A stretch of DNA of 64,000 nucleotides from Antilocapra americana (GCA_007570785.1 ML662449.1:14716491-14780490); one strand, 5' to 3'; numbered from the stretch's first letter, positions 13,012 to 24,609 are shown. Program-made: numbers and translations. The notes: a model not told the origin generated them from the letters alone.

Positions 13012-13331
13012 TTTTATTTAATTTATTTATTTATGTTTTTTTACATAGCTATGCCAGGTCTTAGTTGCAGTGTGCAGGATCTTGGTTGTGGCATTCCAGA
13101 CCTTTAGTTGTGGCATACAGGTCCTAGTTCCCTACTTCTGCTGCTCCTGCTAAGTCGCTTCAGTTGTGTCTGACTCTGTGCGACCCCATGACTGCAGCCT
13201 ACCAGGCTCCTCCATCCATGGGATTTTCCAGGCAAGAGTACTGGAGTGGGGTGCCTAGTTCCCTGACCAGGGATCAAACCTGAGCCCCCTGCATTGGGAG
13301 TACAGACCCACTGGACTTCCAGGGAAGTCCC
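13012..13331 (-). mobile_element. CHR-type SINE interrupted by a Bov-A monomer
   Basis: The CHR body is readable on both sides of a 120-bp insertion: 'ttagttgcagtgtgcagg' and 'tagttgtggcatacagg' on the left, 'ctgaccagggatcaaacc' and 'ttccagggaagtccc' on the right. Removing the insertion and one TSD copy rejoins the SINE. Confidence 0.9.
13134..13253 (-). mobile_element. Bov-A monomer nested in CHR SINE, 11-bp TSD
   Basis: A 120-bp reverse-oriented Bov-A unit ('ctaagtcgcttcagttgtg', 'ccaggctcctccatccatgg', 'gcaagagtactggagtgg'). It is flanked by a perfect 11-bp duplication CCTAGTTCCCT at 13,123-13,133 and 13,254-13,264, so the insertion boundaries are exact. Confidence 0.93.
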
Positions 13332-13914
13332 AAGAGTGTTGTTTTGTTGGTGTTTTCAAAATTAGTTTGTAATTTGTAAAAAATAATACTGTAATGCATT
13401 AGAAGGTTGATAAATCAATTTCAGTATCAGTATCAGTTCAGTCGCTGTCGTGTCCAACTCATTACAACCCCATGAACTGCAGCATGCCAGGCCTCCCTGT
13501 CCCATCACCAACTCCCAGAGTCCACCTAAAGCCATGTCCATCAAGTCGGTGATGCCATCCAGCCATCTCATCCTTGTCTTCTCCTTCTCCTCCTGCCCCC
13601 AATCCTTCCCAGCCTCAGGGTCTTTTCCAGTGAGTCAGCTCTTCACATGAGGTGGCCAAAGTATTGGAGTTTCAGCTTCAACATCAGACCTTCCAGTGAA
13701 CACCCAGGACTGATCTCCTTTAGGATGGACTTGTTGGATCTCCTTGTAGTCCAAGGGACTCTCAAGAGTCTTCTCCAACACCACAGTTCAAAAGCATCAG
13801 TTCTTCGGTGCTAAGCCATTTCCATTGTCCAACTCTCACATCCATACATGACTACTGGAAAAACCATAGCCTCGACTAGATGGACCTTTGTTGGCAAAGT
13901 AACGTCTCTGCTTT

Positions 13915-14638
13915 TCAATATGTTATCCAGGTTGGCCATAACTTGCCTTCCAAGAAGTAGGTGTCTTTTAATTTCATGGCTGCAATCAACCATCTGCAGT
14001 GATTTTGGAGCCCCCCCAAAATAAAGTCTGACACTTTTCCCACTGTTTCCCCATCTATTTCCCATGAAGTGATGGAACCAGATGCCATGATCTTAGTTTT
14101 CTTAATGTTGAGCTTTAAGCCAACTTTTTCACTCTCCTCCTTCACTTTCAGCAAGAGGCTTTTTAGTTCCTCTTCACGTTCTGCCATAAGGGTGGTGTCA
14201 TCTGCATATAAGGTTATTGATATTTCTCCCAGCAATCTTGATTCCAGCTTGTGCTTCTTCCAGCCCAGCGTTTCTTATGATGTACTCTGCATATAAGTTA
14301 AATAAGTAGGGTGACGATATACAGCCTTGACGTACTCCTTTTCCTATTTGGAACCAGTCTGTTGTTCCATGTCCAGTTCTAACTGTTGCTCCCTGACCTG
14401 CATACAGGTTTCTCAAGAGACAGGTCAGATGGTCTGGTATTCCCATCTCTTGAAGAATTTTCCACAGTTTATTGTGATCCACACAGTCAAAGGCTTTGGC
14501 ACAGTCAATAAAGCAGAAGTAGATGTTTTTCTGGAACTCTCTTGCTTTTTTGATGATCCAGCGGATGTTGGCAATCTGATCTCTGGTTCCTCTGCCTTTT
14601 CTAAATCCAGCTTGATCATCTAGAAGTTCATGGATCAT
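13915..14638 (-). pseudogene. BovB reverse transcriptase, frameshifted
   Basis: The RT region lies in two overlapping reading frames. The first (14,638-14,198) carries the FxDxxxAFD motif of the RT palm (FCFIDCAKAFD) and the downstream GVRQGCISSPYLFNLYAE segment. It then runs into a stop. The second frame (from 14,235 leftward) carries the catalytic box LYADD with its DD at about 14,197-14,208, followed by the lysine-rich 'KVKEESEKVGLKLNI' region. One or more indels near 14,200-14,235 separate the motifs, so no complete RT can be made. Upstream reading-frame pieces at 14,645-14,833 and 14,912-15,160 are the linker between endonuclease and RT and are also in broken frames. Confidence 0.93.
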
Positions 14639-15256
14639 GTATTGCTAAAGCCTGGCTTGTAGAATTTTGAGCATTACTTTACTAGCGTGTGAAATGAGTG
14701 CAATTGTGTGGTAGTTTGAGCATTCTTTGGCATTGCCTTTCTTTGGAATAGGAATGTAAACTGACCTTTTCCAGTCCTGTGGCCATTGCTGAGTTTTCCA
14801 AATTTGCTGGCATATTGAGTGCAGCACTTTCACAGCCTCATCTTTTAGGATTTGAAACAGCTCAACTGGAATTCCATCACCTCCACTAGCTTTGTTTTGT
14901 AGTGAGGCTTTCTAAGGCCACTTGACTTCACCTTCCAGGATGTCTGGCTCTAGCTGAGTGTGAGTGATCACACCATCATGATTATCTGAGTCATGAAGAT
15001 CTTTTTTGTAAAGTTCTTCTGTGTATTCTTGCCACTTCTTCTTAATATCTTCTGCTTCTGTTAAGTCCATACCATTTCTGTCCTTTATCAAGCCCATCTT
15101 TGCATGAAATGTTCCCTTGGTATCTCTAATTTTCTTGAAGAGATCTCTAGCCTTTCCCATTCTGTTGTTTTCCTCTATTTCTTTACATTGATCGCTAAGG
15201 AAGGCTTTCTTTTCTCTCCTTGCTATTCTTTGGAATTCTGCATTCAGATGGGAATA

Positions 15257-16192
15257 TCATTCCTTTTCTCCTTTGCTTTTCACCTCTCTTCTTTTCACAG
15301 CTATTTGTAAGGCCTCCTCAGACAGCCATTTTGCTTTTTTGCATTTCTTTTTCTTGCGGATCGTCTTAGTCCCTGTCTCCTGTACAACGTCACGAACCTC
15401 CGTCCATAGTTCATCAGGCACTCTGTCTATCCGATCTAGTCCCTTAAATCTATTTCTCACTTCCACTGTATTATTACAAGGGATTTGATTTAGGTCATAC
15501 CTGAATGGTCTAGTGGTTTTCCCTACTTTCTTCAATTTTAGTCTCAATTTGGCAATAAGGAGTTCATGATCCGAGCCACAGTCAGCTCCCAGTCCTATTT
15601 TTGCTGACTGCATAGAGCTTCTCCATCTTTGGCTGCAAAGAATATAATCAGTCTGATTTCGGTGTTGACCATCTGGTGATGTCCATGTGTAAAGTCTTCT
15701 CTTGTGTTGTTGGAAGAGGGTGTTTGCTTTGACCATTGCATTCTCTTGGCAAAACTCTGTTGGCCTTTGCCCTGCTTCATTCTGTACTCTATAGCCAAAT
15801 TTGCCTGTTACTCCCAGTGTTACCTGACTTCCTAGTTTTGCATTCCAGTCCCCTATAATGAAAAGGACATCTTTTGGGGGTGTTAGTTCTAAAAGATCTT
15901 GCAGGTCTTCATAGAACTGTTCAACTTCAGCTTCTTTAGCATTACTGGTTGGGGCACAGGCTTGGATTACCGTGATATTGAATGGTTTGCCTTGGAAACG
16001 AACAGAGATCATTGTGTCGTTTTTGAGATTACATCCAAGTACTGCATTTTGGACTCTTTTGTTGACCATGATGGCTACTCCATTTCTTCTAAGGGATTCC
16101 TGCCCACAGTAGTAGATATAATGCTCATCTGAGTTAACCTCACCCATTCCAGTCCATCTTAGTTCACTGATTCCTAGAATGTTGACGTTCAC
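15257..16192 (-). pseudogene. BovB APE-like endonuclease fragment (311 codons open)
   Basis: This is the longest open frame in the window. Motifs of the apurinic/apyrimidinic-type endonuclease of non-LTR elements are all visible: ISELRWTG near residue 8, GDWN at 114-117, TSPDGQHRNQTDYIL at 171-185 and SDH at 207-209. In the family these residues bind metal and nick target DNA before target-primed reverse transcription. The frame closes inside the lysine-rich linker (KSKGEKE), before the RT. The start shown is simply the first ATG. The BovB consensus begins farther upstream, so the N-terminus is probably missing. It is repeat-derived, not a host gene. Confidence 0.92.
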
Positions 16193-17763
16193 TCATGCCA
16201 TCTCCTGTTTGACCACTTCCAATTTGCCTTGATTCATGGACCTAACATTTCAGGTTCCTATGCAATATTGCTCTTTACAACATCGGACCTTGGTTCTACC
16301 ACTATTCACATCCACAGCTGCGCATCGATTCTGCTTTGGCTCCATCCCTTCATTCTTTCTGGAATTATTTCTCCACTGATCTCCAGTAGCATATTGCACA
16401 CCTACCGACCTGGGGAGTTCATCTTTTATTTCCTATCTTTTTGCCTTTTCATACTGTTCATGGGGTTCTCAAGGCAAGAATACTGAAGTGGTTTGCCATT
16501 CCCTTCTCCAGTGGACCACAATCTGTTAGACCTCTCCACCATGACCCGTCTGTCTTGGGTGGCCCCACCCAGCATGGCTTAGTTTCATTGAGTTAGACAA
16601 GGCTGTGGTCCGTGTGATCAGATTGGCTAGTGTGGTTCTAGTATGTCTGCCCTCTGATGCCCTTTCACAACATTTACCCTCTTGCTTGGGTTTCGCCTAC
16701 CTCTGATGAGGGATACCTCTTCACAGTTGCTCCAACAAAGTGCAGCCGCTGCTCCTTACCTTGGACGATGGGTATCTCCTCACAGCCGTCTCTCCTGACT
16801 TTGATCGTGAAGTAGCTCTTCTCCGCCCTCCTGCACCCGCAGCACCTCTGGTCCGGTGTGGGGTAGCTCTTCTCGGCCTCCGCCCCTGACCTTGGGCTTA
16901 AGGTAGCCACGCTTCTGGGTTTCTCTCACTTTGGACGCGGGGTCTCTCTTCACAGCTGCTCCAGCAAAGTGCAGCTGCCGCCTCTGATCTTGGACGCAAT
17001 TAGCATTTTTTAAATGACTAATTTTTTAATAACTTGACATACAACTGTGTAAATTTAAAGCTTAAAACACATTGATTTGATACATCTGTGTACTGAAGCA
17101 TTACTGACATTCTAGTGATAGCATCTTTATCATGTTACATGATTATGATTTATTTTTTGTGGTTGAAATAATTAAGGTCTGGTCTCTTAGCAAGTTTGAT
17201 GCTTATAATACAACGTCATTGTCTATCTTTACTATCCTGTGCATTAGATCTGTAGGATTTATTTACTACTAGTTGCAAGTTTGTATCCTTAAACAAATCT
17301 CTCCTATTCTGCACCCTCCCAGGCCCTGTTAACCACTATTTTACTGTTTTTATGAGGTTGGCTTTTTTAAGATTACACATGTAAGCAATGTCATATGATA
17401 TTTGTCTTTCCCTGATTGAATTATCTGACTTTTATGTTTTCAAGGTCCATTCATGTTGTTAACAAATGGCAGGATTTCCTTCTTTGTCATGGCTGAATAC
17501 TATTCCAGTGTGTATATGTGTGTGTCTACACGTATATGAATAAGGTTTTGAAAACATGACCATGCGTCTATCTCCTTGACATCCTATTTTCATTTCCTTT
17601 GGGTTTATACCCAGAAGTGGAATTGCTGGCTCATAGGTAGATCTATTTTTAATTTTTTAAGGAAGTCCATACTGTTTCCCATAACTGCTGAACCAGTTTA
17701 CATTCCCACCAGCAGTATACAAAGTTTCCCTTTTCTCCACATCCTCACCCACACTTGTTACCT

Positions 17764-17788
17764 TCTCTCTCTCTCTCTCTCTCTCTCT
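17764..17788. repeat. (CT)n microsatellite
   Basis: About 12 uninterrupted CT units inside the L1. Confidence 0.95.
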
Positions 17789-17819
17789 TTAAACACCCCA
17801 TTCATTTCTGGGAATTTAC

Positions 17820-18104
17820 TTTTTAATAAATAATTTTATTTATTTATGGCTGTGCTGGTTCTTGCTACATGGGCCTTTTTTTCTCTAGTCCTGGAGAGCG
17901 GGAACTACTCTAGTGCAGTGCACAGCTTTCTCACTTCAGTGGCTTCTCTTGCTGCCAACCATGAGCTCTAGAGCACAGACTCAGTAGTTGTGGCAAATGG
18001 GCTTAGTTGCTCCATGGCATGCGGGATCTGAGGACCAGGGATTGCACCCAAGTCTCCTATATTGGTGGGCAGATTCTTTACCACTAAGCCACCAGGGAAG
18101 CCCT
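17820..18104 (-). mobile_element. CHR-type SINE inside L1
   Basis: Reverse CHR SINE: 'ttatggctgtgctgg' start, 'cagtagttgtggcaaatgg', 'ttagttgctccatggcatg' and 'gccaccagggaagccc' end. L1 text resumes directly after it. Confidence 0.92.
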
Positions 18105-18584
18105 CTTGTCTTCTTGACAGTAGCCATTCTAAGAAATCTGAAATGTTATCTCATTGCAGTTTTGATTTGCATTTCCCTGGTGATTTGGGATGTTGAGCAT
18201 TTCTTCATTTATCTGTTGACTGTTTGGGTGCATTCCTTGGAAAAAATATCTGTTCTTCCCATTTTTTAATCAAATGTTTAGTTTTTGGTGCCTAGTTGGA
18301 TGAGTTCTTTATATGTTTTGGGTACTAATCCCTTACCCAATATATGGTTTGTAAAAATTTTCTCCCATTCTATAGGTTTACTTTTTGTTTTGCTGATTGT
18401 TTCTCTTGCGGTGCAGAAGTTTTAAGTTTGATGAAGCCAGCCTCACTTGCTGCTTTGTTGTTCTTGTGCTTTTGATGTCATTTAAATGACTAATTTTTAA
18501 AATAAAATACAAATATTAGCTACTTTTTACATAGTAACAGTAAATATTTTCTCATGAAACATGTTGCAGTTATATATAGATTAT

Positions 18585-19095
18585 ACATATAGATGGTCCC
18601 CAACTTACAGTGGCTACATTTATGATTTTTCAAATTTATGATGGGGCAAAAATGATATGCATTCAGTAGCAACCAGACTTCGAATTTTTAATCTTCATGT
18701 TTTTCTTGGGCTAGTGATTTATGCTACAATTCTTCTTCATGATTCTGGGTGGCAGCAGGAGGCCACAGCTCTGGGTCAGCCACATGACCATGAGGTAAGC
18801 AATCAATTTACAATCATCCTGTACCCACACAATCGTTCTCTTTTACACATTGAGCACAGCATTCAGTAAACTACATGAGCTATGCAACATTTTATTATAA
18901 AATAGACTTGAGTTGGATGATTTTGCCCAGCTGTAGGCTAATGTAAGTATTCTGAGCACATTTAAGGTAGACTGGGTTTTGATGCTCACTAGATTAGGTA
19001 CAATAAATGCCTATTTGACTTACAGTATTTTTGACTTACAGTGGGTTTACTGGGATTTAACCCCACCATGCATAAAAGCAAAGTCTGTATGTATG
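18585..19095. mobile_element. DNA transposon relic (Tigger-like MER family)
   Basis: Text such as 'gatggtccccaacttaca', 'gatgattttgcccagctgta', 'ggctaatgtaagtattctga' and 'ttgacttacagtgggttta' matches a common non-autonomous DNA transposon family as I remember it. The exact subfamily is not certain, and no transposase frame is left. Confidence 0.55.
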
Positions 19096-19121
19096 TTTGT
19101 GTGTGTGTGTTGTGTATGTGT
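19090..19121. repeat. Interrupted (TG)n
   Basis: A short TG-rich microsatellite. Confidence 0.8.
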
Positions 19122-19504
19122 CAGAGGGTAATGACATTTCCTAGTTTCTCTGGGAAATTCCTAATTCATGCCTGTTAACCCAGGGTAATTTTCAACTGTA
19201 CCCTTTTAAATCTACAAATGTCCTCATTTAGGAATATAAATTATATGACCATCTTGGTTTTAGGTCTTGTTATAAATTTACTATGTGTTGCAGTTCTTTA
19301 AAAACTATGAAAAAATCCTGGCCTACATGATATATGAAGCACTAGTCTTTCCACAGACCTAGGGATCATATCAGTATCCCACTGACCAAAATCAGAGGAA
19401 GTCCACATATCGAAATGTTACCCAGAAAGGGAAAAAAATGCTATCCAGTGAAATCCCCTATATTATCATGATTTATATTTATATACGTTCATTATATATA
19501 TGTT

Positions 19505-19665
19505 TTATAACATAATATGTGCCATTTATTGAGCACTTGTATATGCTAATTATCATGCTAAGTTTTTTTACATGTATTATCTCATTTAATTTCTAACAAT
19601 TCTTGTAAAAGATGGATTCTATTATTATTTCCATTTTACAGATAAAGAAACTGACAAAAATTAAA
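19505..19665 (-). repeat. MIR SINE
   Basis: 'gtgccatttattgagcactt', 'tatctcatttaatttctaac' and 'ccattttacagataaagaaa' are reverse-complement MIR words. Confidence 0.85.
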
Positions 19666-19790
19666 AAAATTTCTATTGGAATATAATTGCTTTACAATGT
19701 TGTGTTCATTTCTGCTGTATGACATCATGAATTGGCCATATGTATACATATATCCCCTCCCTCCTGACACAAATAACTCGCCTTAAATCA
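19666..19790 (-). mobile_element. Artiodactyl L1 3' tail fragment
   Basis: 'ttggaatataattgctttac', 'aatgttgtgttcatttctgc' and 'tacatatatcccctccctcc' match the reverse complement of the 3' terminus of artiodactyl L1. It is truncated to about 120 bp. Confidence 0.7.
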
Positions 19791-20336
19791 TACAGATGGT
19801 AATGTGGTGGAGTTGTATGGAATTCCTACAGTCTTCACCTGATTTTCATAATATTAACACATAGAAGCTTAATAAAATATATTTGTTTAAACTATTGTGT
19901 TAGAATATAGTAGAGGGGAATTCCTCATAAATACTTAGAAATTATCTTCCTTTGACATATTACAAGCACAACACTGTAAAAATTTACCCCCAAAGTGCCC
20001 ATTACCCTTACATGTTTGTTTCTTGGTTGGAATTGTTGAAAAAAGATCTGGTAAGATTTAGGTAGTGGAAGTGAGGCAGTAGTTAATGATCTCTGAAGGC
20101 CATATTGATTAGAGGTGATGAGAAACAAGGATTCCAGCTTGACCATCCATAAAGCTATGTTCTTTATTAGTGTACTTTGTGATTAATAAGAACTTTATTA
20201 TTTAAAAACTGTAATATTGATATCTTCATTGTAGAAAATGTGCCAAATGCAGATAAGCAATAAGAAAATGTTATCTGTAATCCCTTCAATAAAAGTTAAC
20301 TGTTAACCCATTTTCCCCCTAGTCTTTTTAAATAAA

Positions 20337-20692
20337 AAGGCTTTACCAGGCTTCCCTGGTAGCTCTGGTAAAGAATACCAGGTATTCTGGTATTCTGGTA
20401 TATCTGGTAAAGAATCTGCCTGCAATGCAGGGAGACCCTGGTTCGATCCCTGGATCAGGAAGTTCCCCGGGAGAAGGGATAGGCTACCCACTCCAGTATT
20501 CTTGGCTTTCCTGGTGGCTCAGCTGGTAAAGAATCCACGTGCAGTGCGGGAGACCTGGGTTTGATCCCTGGGTTGGGAAGATCCCTGGAGAAGGAAACGG
20601 CTACCCACTCCAGGATTCTAGCCTGGAGAATTCCACGGACTATACAGTCCATATGGTCGCAAAGAGTAGGACCCAACTGAGAGACTTTTACT
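20337..20692 (+). mobile_element. Dimeric Bov-tA SINE with 14-bp TSD
   Basis: Two tRNA-like heads in tandem (about 20,347 and 20,506) share one complete Bov-A body at the end. The first head is enlarged by repeats of GGTATTCT (20,378-20,400). A perfect TSD TCTTTTTAAATAAA at 20,323-20,336 and 20,693-20,706 shows that the whole dimer inserted as one unit. Confidence 0.93.
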
Positions 20693-20775
20693 TCTTTTTA
20701 AATAAAGTAGAACAATATAGTTCATACTGTTAAATAACTTTAAAAGAACTTATATGCCCATTTTAAAACTGTTTT

Positions 20776-20899
20776 TATTTTATTTATTTTTGGCTGTGCA
20801 CATGGCTTGCAGGAACTTAGTTCCCTAACCAGAGATCAAACCCAGGTCCCCTGCAGTTTAAGTGTAGAGCTCTAACTATTGGACCACCAGGGAATTCCC
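20776..20899 (-). mobile_element. Short CHR-1-type SINE
   Basis: Reverse element ending 'ggaccaccagggaattccc', with a 12-bp TSD with one mismatch (TAAAACTGTTTT at 20,764, TAAAACTATTTT at 20,900). Confidence 0.92.
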
Positions 20900-21755
20900 T
20901 AAAACTATTTTAGTGATTACATCATATTTCCCTGCATGGACACATTATACTTTCCCATTACTACTAGACTTTTAGATGGTTGCTGTTTATTTTCCACTTG
21001 AACAAAACTTTGATGAGCATTTTTTTTAGCCAAGTCTTAGCTTGCTAATTGTCCTTAGATAAATTATTAGATATAAATTTTTTAGGTCAAACCATATATA
21101 AACATTAAATATTTTAGTATAGTTTCTCTCCAGAAAAGCTGACCAATTTTGTGTTCCAATTGATAATACAGTTTGTGATTTCTCTCTACCTAGGCACAAG
21201 CTAGAAATTATTATTAAAATTTTTCCTTTCATAATATTGAATGAGGTTGAATTTTTTAACTTTTTAAAATATGCTTCCAACTTATGCCAACCTATTTTTG
21301 TTCCACTTGGTTTTTTATGTTTGTCATTTTCTTTGTTTTATTTATGATAGTTATATAAAAAGTTTAAAATGTAGTCAAATCGGATTATAGATTATACTTT
21401 TCATGTCATGCCTAGAGTAAAAGGCCTCTAACCACCTATAATTATATAATATTCCCCTAAATTTTCTTTTAGTACCTTTATATTAATAGTCTAACTCTAC
21501 ATTTTTGATAAATGAGGTGAGGTGGGGAATATTTTCCCCCCAAATGACTAAACATTTGTCTGAATATCATTTCAGCCATCTTTATAATAAAATCTTACAT
21601 ACACGTTCTGTTTCTGGATTTTCTACTTTACAACTTTGTTTTGCTATTCCTGTATAAATACTGCTGTGTTATGCTTTATTTTTTACATTGCTGTCTATTA
21701 TGCCCTGGTCAATACAGGCACATCTGTAGTGGGAAAACTTGCTTGTGACAGTTTT

Positions 21756-21931
21756 GAAAATTATTTATTTGGTTGCATCTGGTCTTAGTTGCAACATGAA
21801 GTATCTTTAGTTGCGGCACATGAATTCTTAGTCACGGCATGTGGGATCTAGTTCCCTGACCAGGCATTGAACCTGGATCTCCTGCACTGGGAGTGAGGAA
21901 TCTTAGCCACTGAATCACCAGCGAAGTCCCT
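21756..21931 (-). mobile_element. CHR-type SINE with TSD
   Basis: Reverse CHR element. The flanks repeat GCTTGTGAcAgTTT / GCTTGTGAtAaTTT (21,741 and 21,932). Confidence 0.9.
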
Positions 21932-21945
21932 GCTTGTGATAATTT

Positions 21946-23410
21946 AAATATCGGATGACTCTGTAAGTACCCTTGACAGAAACTCTACCTTTATGTGGAT
22001 CCTACATGAATATTTTGTTATAACTGGTGTTCTGCTTCCCATTTAACTTGCCTTGACTTCTTATACTAAAGAAAAAGAAATCTCCAAAAGTATGGTCTTG
22101 CTGAGTTCATTGACTGAAAGTGCCTGTGTCCTTTACTTCCATTCATCCACCCAATCCCACACAAGTACAGACAAGTGATGGCATTTGAGAAACATTTTTT
22201 GATAATGACTTTTTTTCTAAAGCTGTAGCTTAAAGGAATTTAAGCTTCCAATAAAATCAAAGGAAGAAAAGAGAAATAGTTTCATATCTGTGGAAGCTCA
22301 AGAAAACTTTGGTTATGTTCACATGAAGAAAATATTTAAGGCTCCAGTCAAGGAAAATAATATACTGGAAAAGTGTGTGTGTCATGGGGAAGGTACAGCG
22401 TGAGAGTATGAAAGTGGACAGGATAATTAAGACAAAAGGTGCAGGAATGAGGAGAGAGATGAAAGGAGAGGGAACCATGTAAAAAATTCCAGGGTGAATG
22501 TTGCTTTGGTAAAGTTCAATTCATGGAATGTGCTCTGCTATTAACTTGGGTTGTGGTAAATATGTTAATACCTGTCATAAATTGTCCTCAAAATGTTCAG
22601 CAGTGAAATATACTTATTAAACTTTCAGTTGTTTCATAGTCAAATTGAAAGATCCACTATTTTTATCTTTTAGTGGCTGGTGCCAGGGTAGTATCTCCTA
22701 GCAAAGTCAGGTGAAATAAAACTGGTTTTGTTTCCTGAATCACAGATGAATTTTGACACTTAGGAGTCTGTCTTGGACATCAACCAAACAGAATAATATC
22801 TAGAAGTACCTCACATAATAACCTAGTCTTGTAGAATGGATTGAGAGGCAGAATTATAGTTAGATACCACATCTTGATATAAAAGGGTAGTACGTTTTAA
22901 TTTTATGTTCTGCCTTATTCTGAATTTAAGTTATCAAAGATATCTCTGCTTCCTAATGTACAAAGACCATGACTTTATAGAAAATAGGTAAGATACATCA
23001 ATGACTTCAGAACATTTATACTTCATAATTTAGAATCAGATTGTAAAGAAAATACCTAAGAAAGCATGTATCTCAAGCTCTTTTCCAAGACATTTCAGCT
23101 CCAGGTCATTTACAGGTCATATTGCATGTTTAGCGAATGCATTGGCCTATAGGCACTGTATAGCCCGGGACAAATGATGATCTTGATCACTGTTTCAAAT
23201 CGGTGAGATTCCTGAGGCAAACATTTCCCATAGGCATGCATCGTAAGTCACTTGGAAAGGGCAGGGAAAAATAATTATTTTACCTAGCGGAAGACAGGGT
23301 AGTGAATATTGAGAACAGTAATGTGATTTATAAATAGCAGTGTGTTGACACCAGTTTACTAAATGAACTTTCTTCAATATACTATTGAATAGCATACAGA
23401 GATTTTTCAA
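21946..23410. other. Intergenic sequence, nothing assigned
   Basis: About 1.5 kb with no recognised repeat or coding exon. An open stretch on the minus strand at 22,257-22,478 has no similarity I can name and looks like chance. Confidence 0.45.
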
Positions 23411-23600
23411 AATAGTATTACATGTCTACCTACTATGTGTCAGAACCTGAGATACAGATTAAATAAGATATACTTCTTGTCATTGACAAACTCTCACTTT
23501 TAATGAGGAAGGCAGATATGGAAGAAGATAATGTACAATAAGAAATATGAACAAAATATTCTGGGAGCTACATGAATTCTATTGGAGATATGCTTCTCAA
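23411..23600 (-). mobile_element. Possible L2 3' end
   Basis: 'ctacctactatgtgtcag' and 'aaatattctgggagcta' resemble reverse-complement L2, strongly decayed. Confidence 0.35.
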
Positions 23601-23999
23601 AGGAAGTGATATGTAACTATGTTATTAGCTTGCAATTTAAAATGAAGCGTTTTTCATCACTGCTAGAAAACTATCTCATATTATTCTAATGGCAATTTGA
23701 TATAGTGAAGTTTAGCAGTAGTCCTGGTACACTGAAAGTTCCTTGCTTGATTTAGAATTTCATAGTAATCTTTTTTCTTTGCTTGTTTCTTAATAATAGT
23801 AATCTTATTTATTATTCTACCATCAGATGATTACAAGTATTTGAAGTAAGAGTTGAATGACACACCTGAGGTTTTAAGAAAAAAAAAACCTTGCTAGATA
23901 GAATGAGAAACAAAAAATTTGAAATGACTAGACAGTGTAGTTAAGATATAAGGGAATGGGAACTCTCACCATTGTTGATAAGAGTATAAAAATGATATA

Positions 24000-24289
24000 A
24001 CCTTAATGTATTCATTAATTCAACAGATATTTAATGAGTGCTTACAGTGTGCTCAAGATACAAGGAACAAAACAAAGGTCCACCCTCCTAGAGCTTATAC
24101 TCATAGAGGGAGGAGAAGACATAATCAAATGTATTCATAACATAGGTATAGTGGGTGACTGTTGGAGTGCTAACTTACATAGGGAGGGTAGTCAGAGAAG
24201 GTTTCTCTGATGAGGTGACTTTGAGCAGCAAGTAAGGAAGCCTGGCATGTGGTTACTTGGAAGAAGAACATTCAAGGTGGGGAGCAGTG
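24000..24289 (-). mobile_element. L2 LINE 3' end
   Basis: Clear reverse L2 terminus: 'cattaattcaacagatattt', 'gagtgcttacagtgtgctc', 'cctcctagagcttatactc', 'agagaaggtttctctgatga'. Confidence 0.8.
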
Positions 24290-24412
24290 AGAGCAAGATT
24301 TCTCAACTGCAGCACTGTTGACATTTTAGACATGGTACTTCTTTGTTATGGGAGCCATCGTGCACATTGTAAGATGTTTAGCCACATCCTTGGCCTCTAT
24401 CCTGCTTCCCAG
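24290..24412 (+). mobile_element. hAT-Charlie MITE (MER5A/MER20 group)
   Basis: 'atttctcaactgcagcactg', 'ttgacattttagacatgg', 'gcacattgtaagatgtttag' and 'catccttggcctctatcc' match this old non-autonomous hAT group. It is cut on the right by a SINE fragment. Confidence 0.8.
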
Positions 24413-24480
24413 GTGGCACAGTGGTAGAGAATTGCTTGCCAATGCAGGAGATGTAGGTTTTATCCTGTGGAACTGGGTGG
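24412..24480 (+). mobile_element. tRNA-derived SINE head fragment
   Basis: 'gcttcccaggtggcacagtg', 'gtagagaattgcttgcc' and 'aatgcaggagatgtagg' form a Bov-tA/CHR head without a body. Confidence 0.65.
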
Positions 24481-24609
24481 GATCTCCTAGAAAGTAAGTG
24501 AGAAGATTGGTTGAGCCTTAGGCACTCCAGTCTTGAGAGATGAAAAGAAGCCAATAATGGAGATAGAAAACAAACATCCGGGACACAAAGGTTCTATCTG
24601 AAGATGGTC

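Larger units (their letters stand above)
13421..16996 (-). mobile_element. BovB (RTE-clade) LINE, near full length, inactive
   Basis: About 3.6 kb of reverse-oriented BovB. The 3' tail with CAGTAT repeats is at 13,421-13,437, the 3' UTR follows, then reverse transcriptase, a linker, the APE-type endonuclease and a GC-rich 5' end with repeated 'tggacg...ggggtatctcctc'-like units near 16,690-17,000. The BovB family spread into ruminants by horizontal transfer with squamates as relatives (established knowledge). This copy has several frameshifts and stops, so it is not autonomous. A weak 5-bp repeat CAATT (13,416 and 16,997) may be its TSD. Confidence 0.95.
17009..18498 (-). mobile_element. 5'-truncated L1 with 18-bp TSD
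   Basis: Reverse-complement L1 3' UTR and ORF2 3' end: 'aataacttgacatacaactg', 'aggtccattcatgttgtt', 'ggaattgctggctcatagg', 'ttgatttgcatttccctgg'. The duplication TTTAAATGACTAATTTTT is present perfectly at 17,009-17,026 and 18,481-18,498, marking both ends of the insertion. It contains a CT microsatellite and a CHR SINE. Confidence 0.93.

Noticed and set aside
15257..16192. 311-codon open frame as a host gene
   Set aside because: It carries BovB endonuclease motifs and lies inside a continuous BovB element.
17009..18498. Duplicated TTTAAATGACTAATTTTT as an enhancer repeat
   Set aside because: The two copies exactly bound an L1 insertion and are best explained as its target-site duplication.
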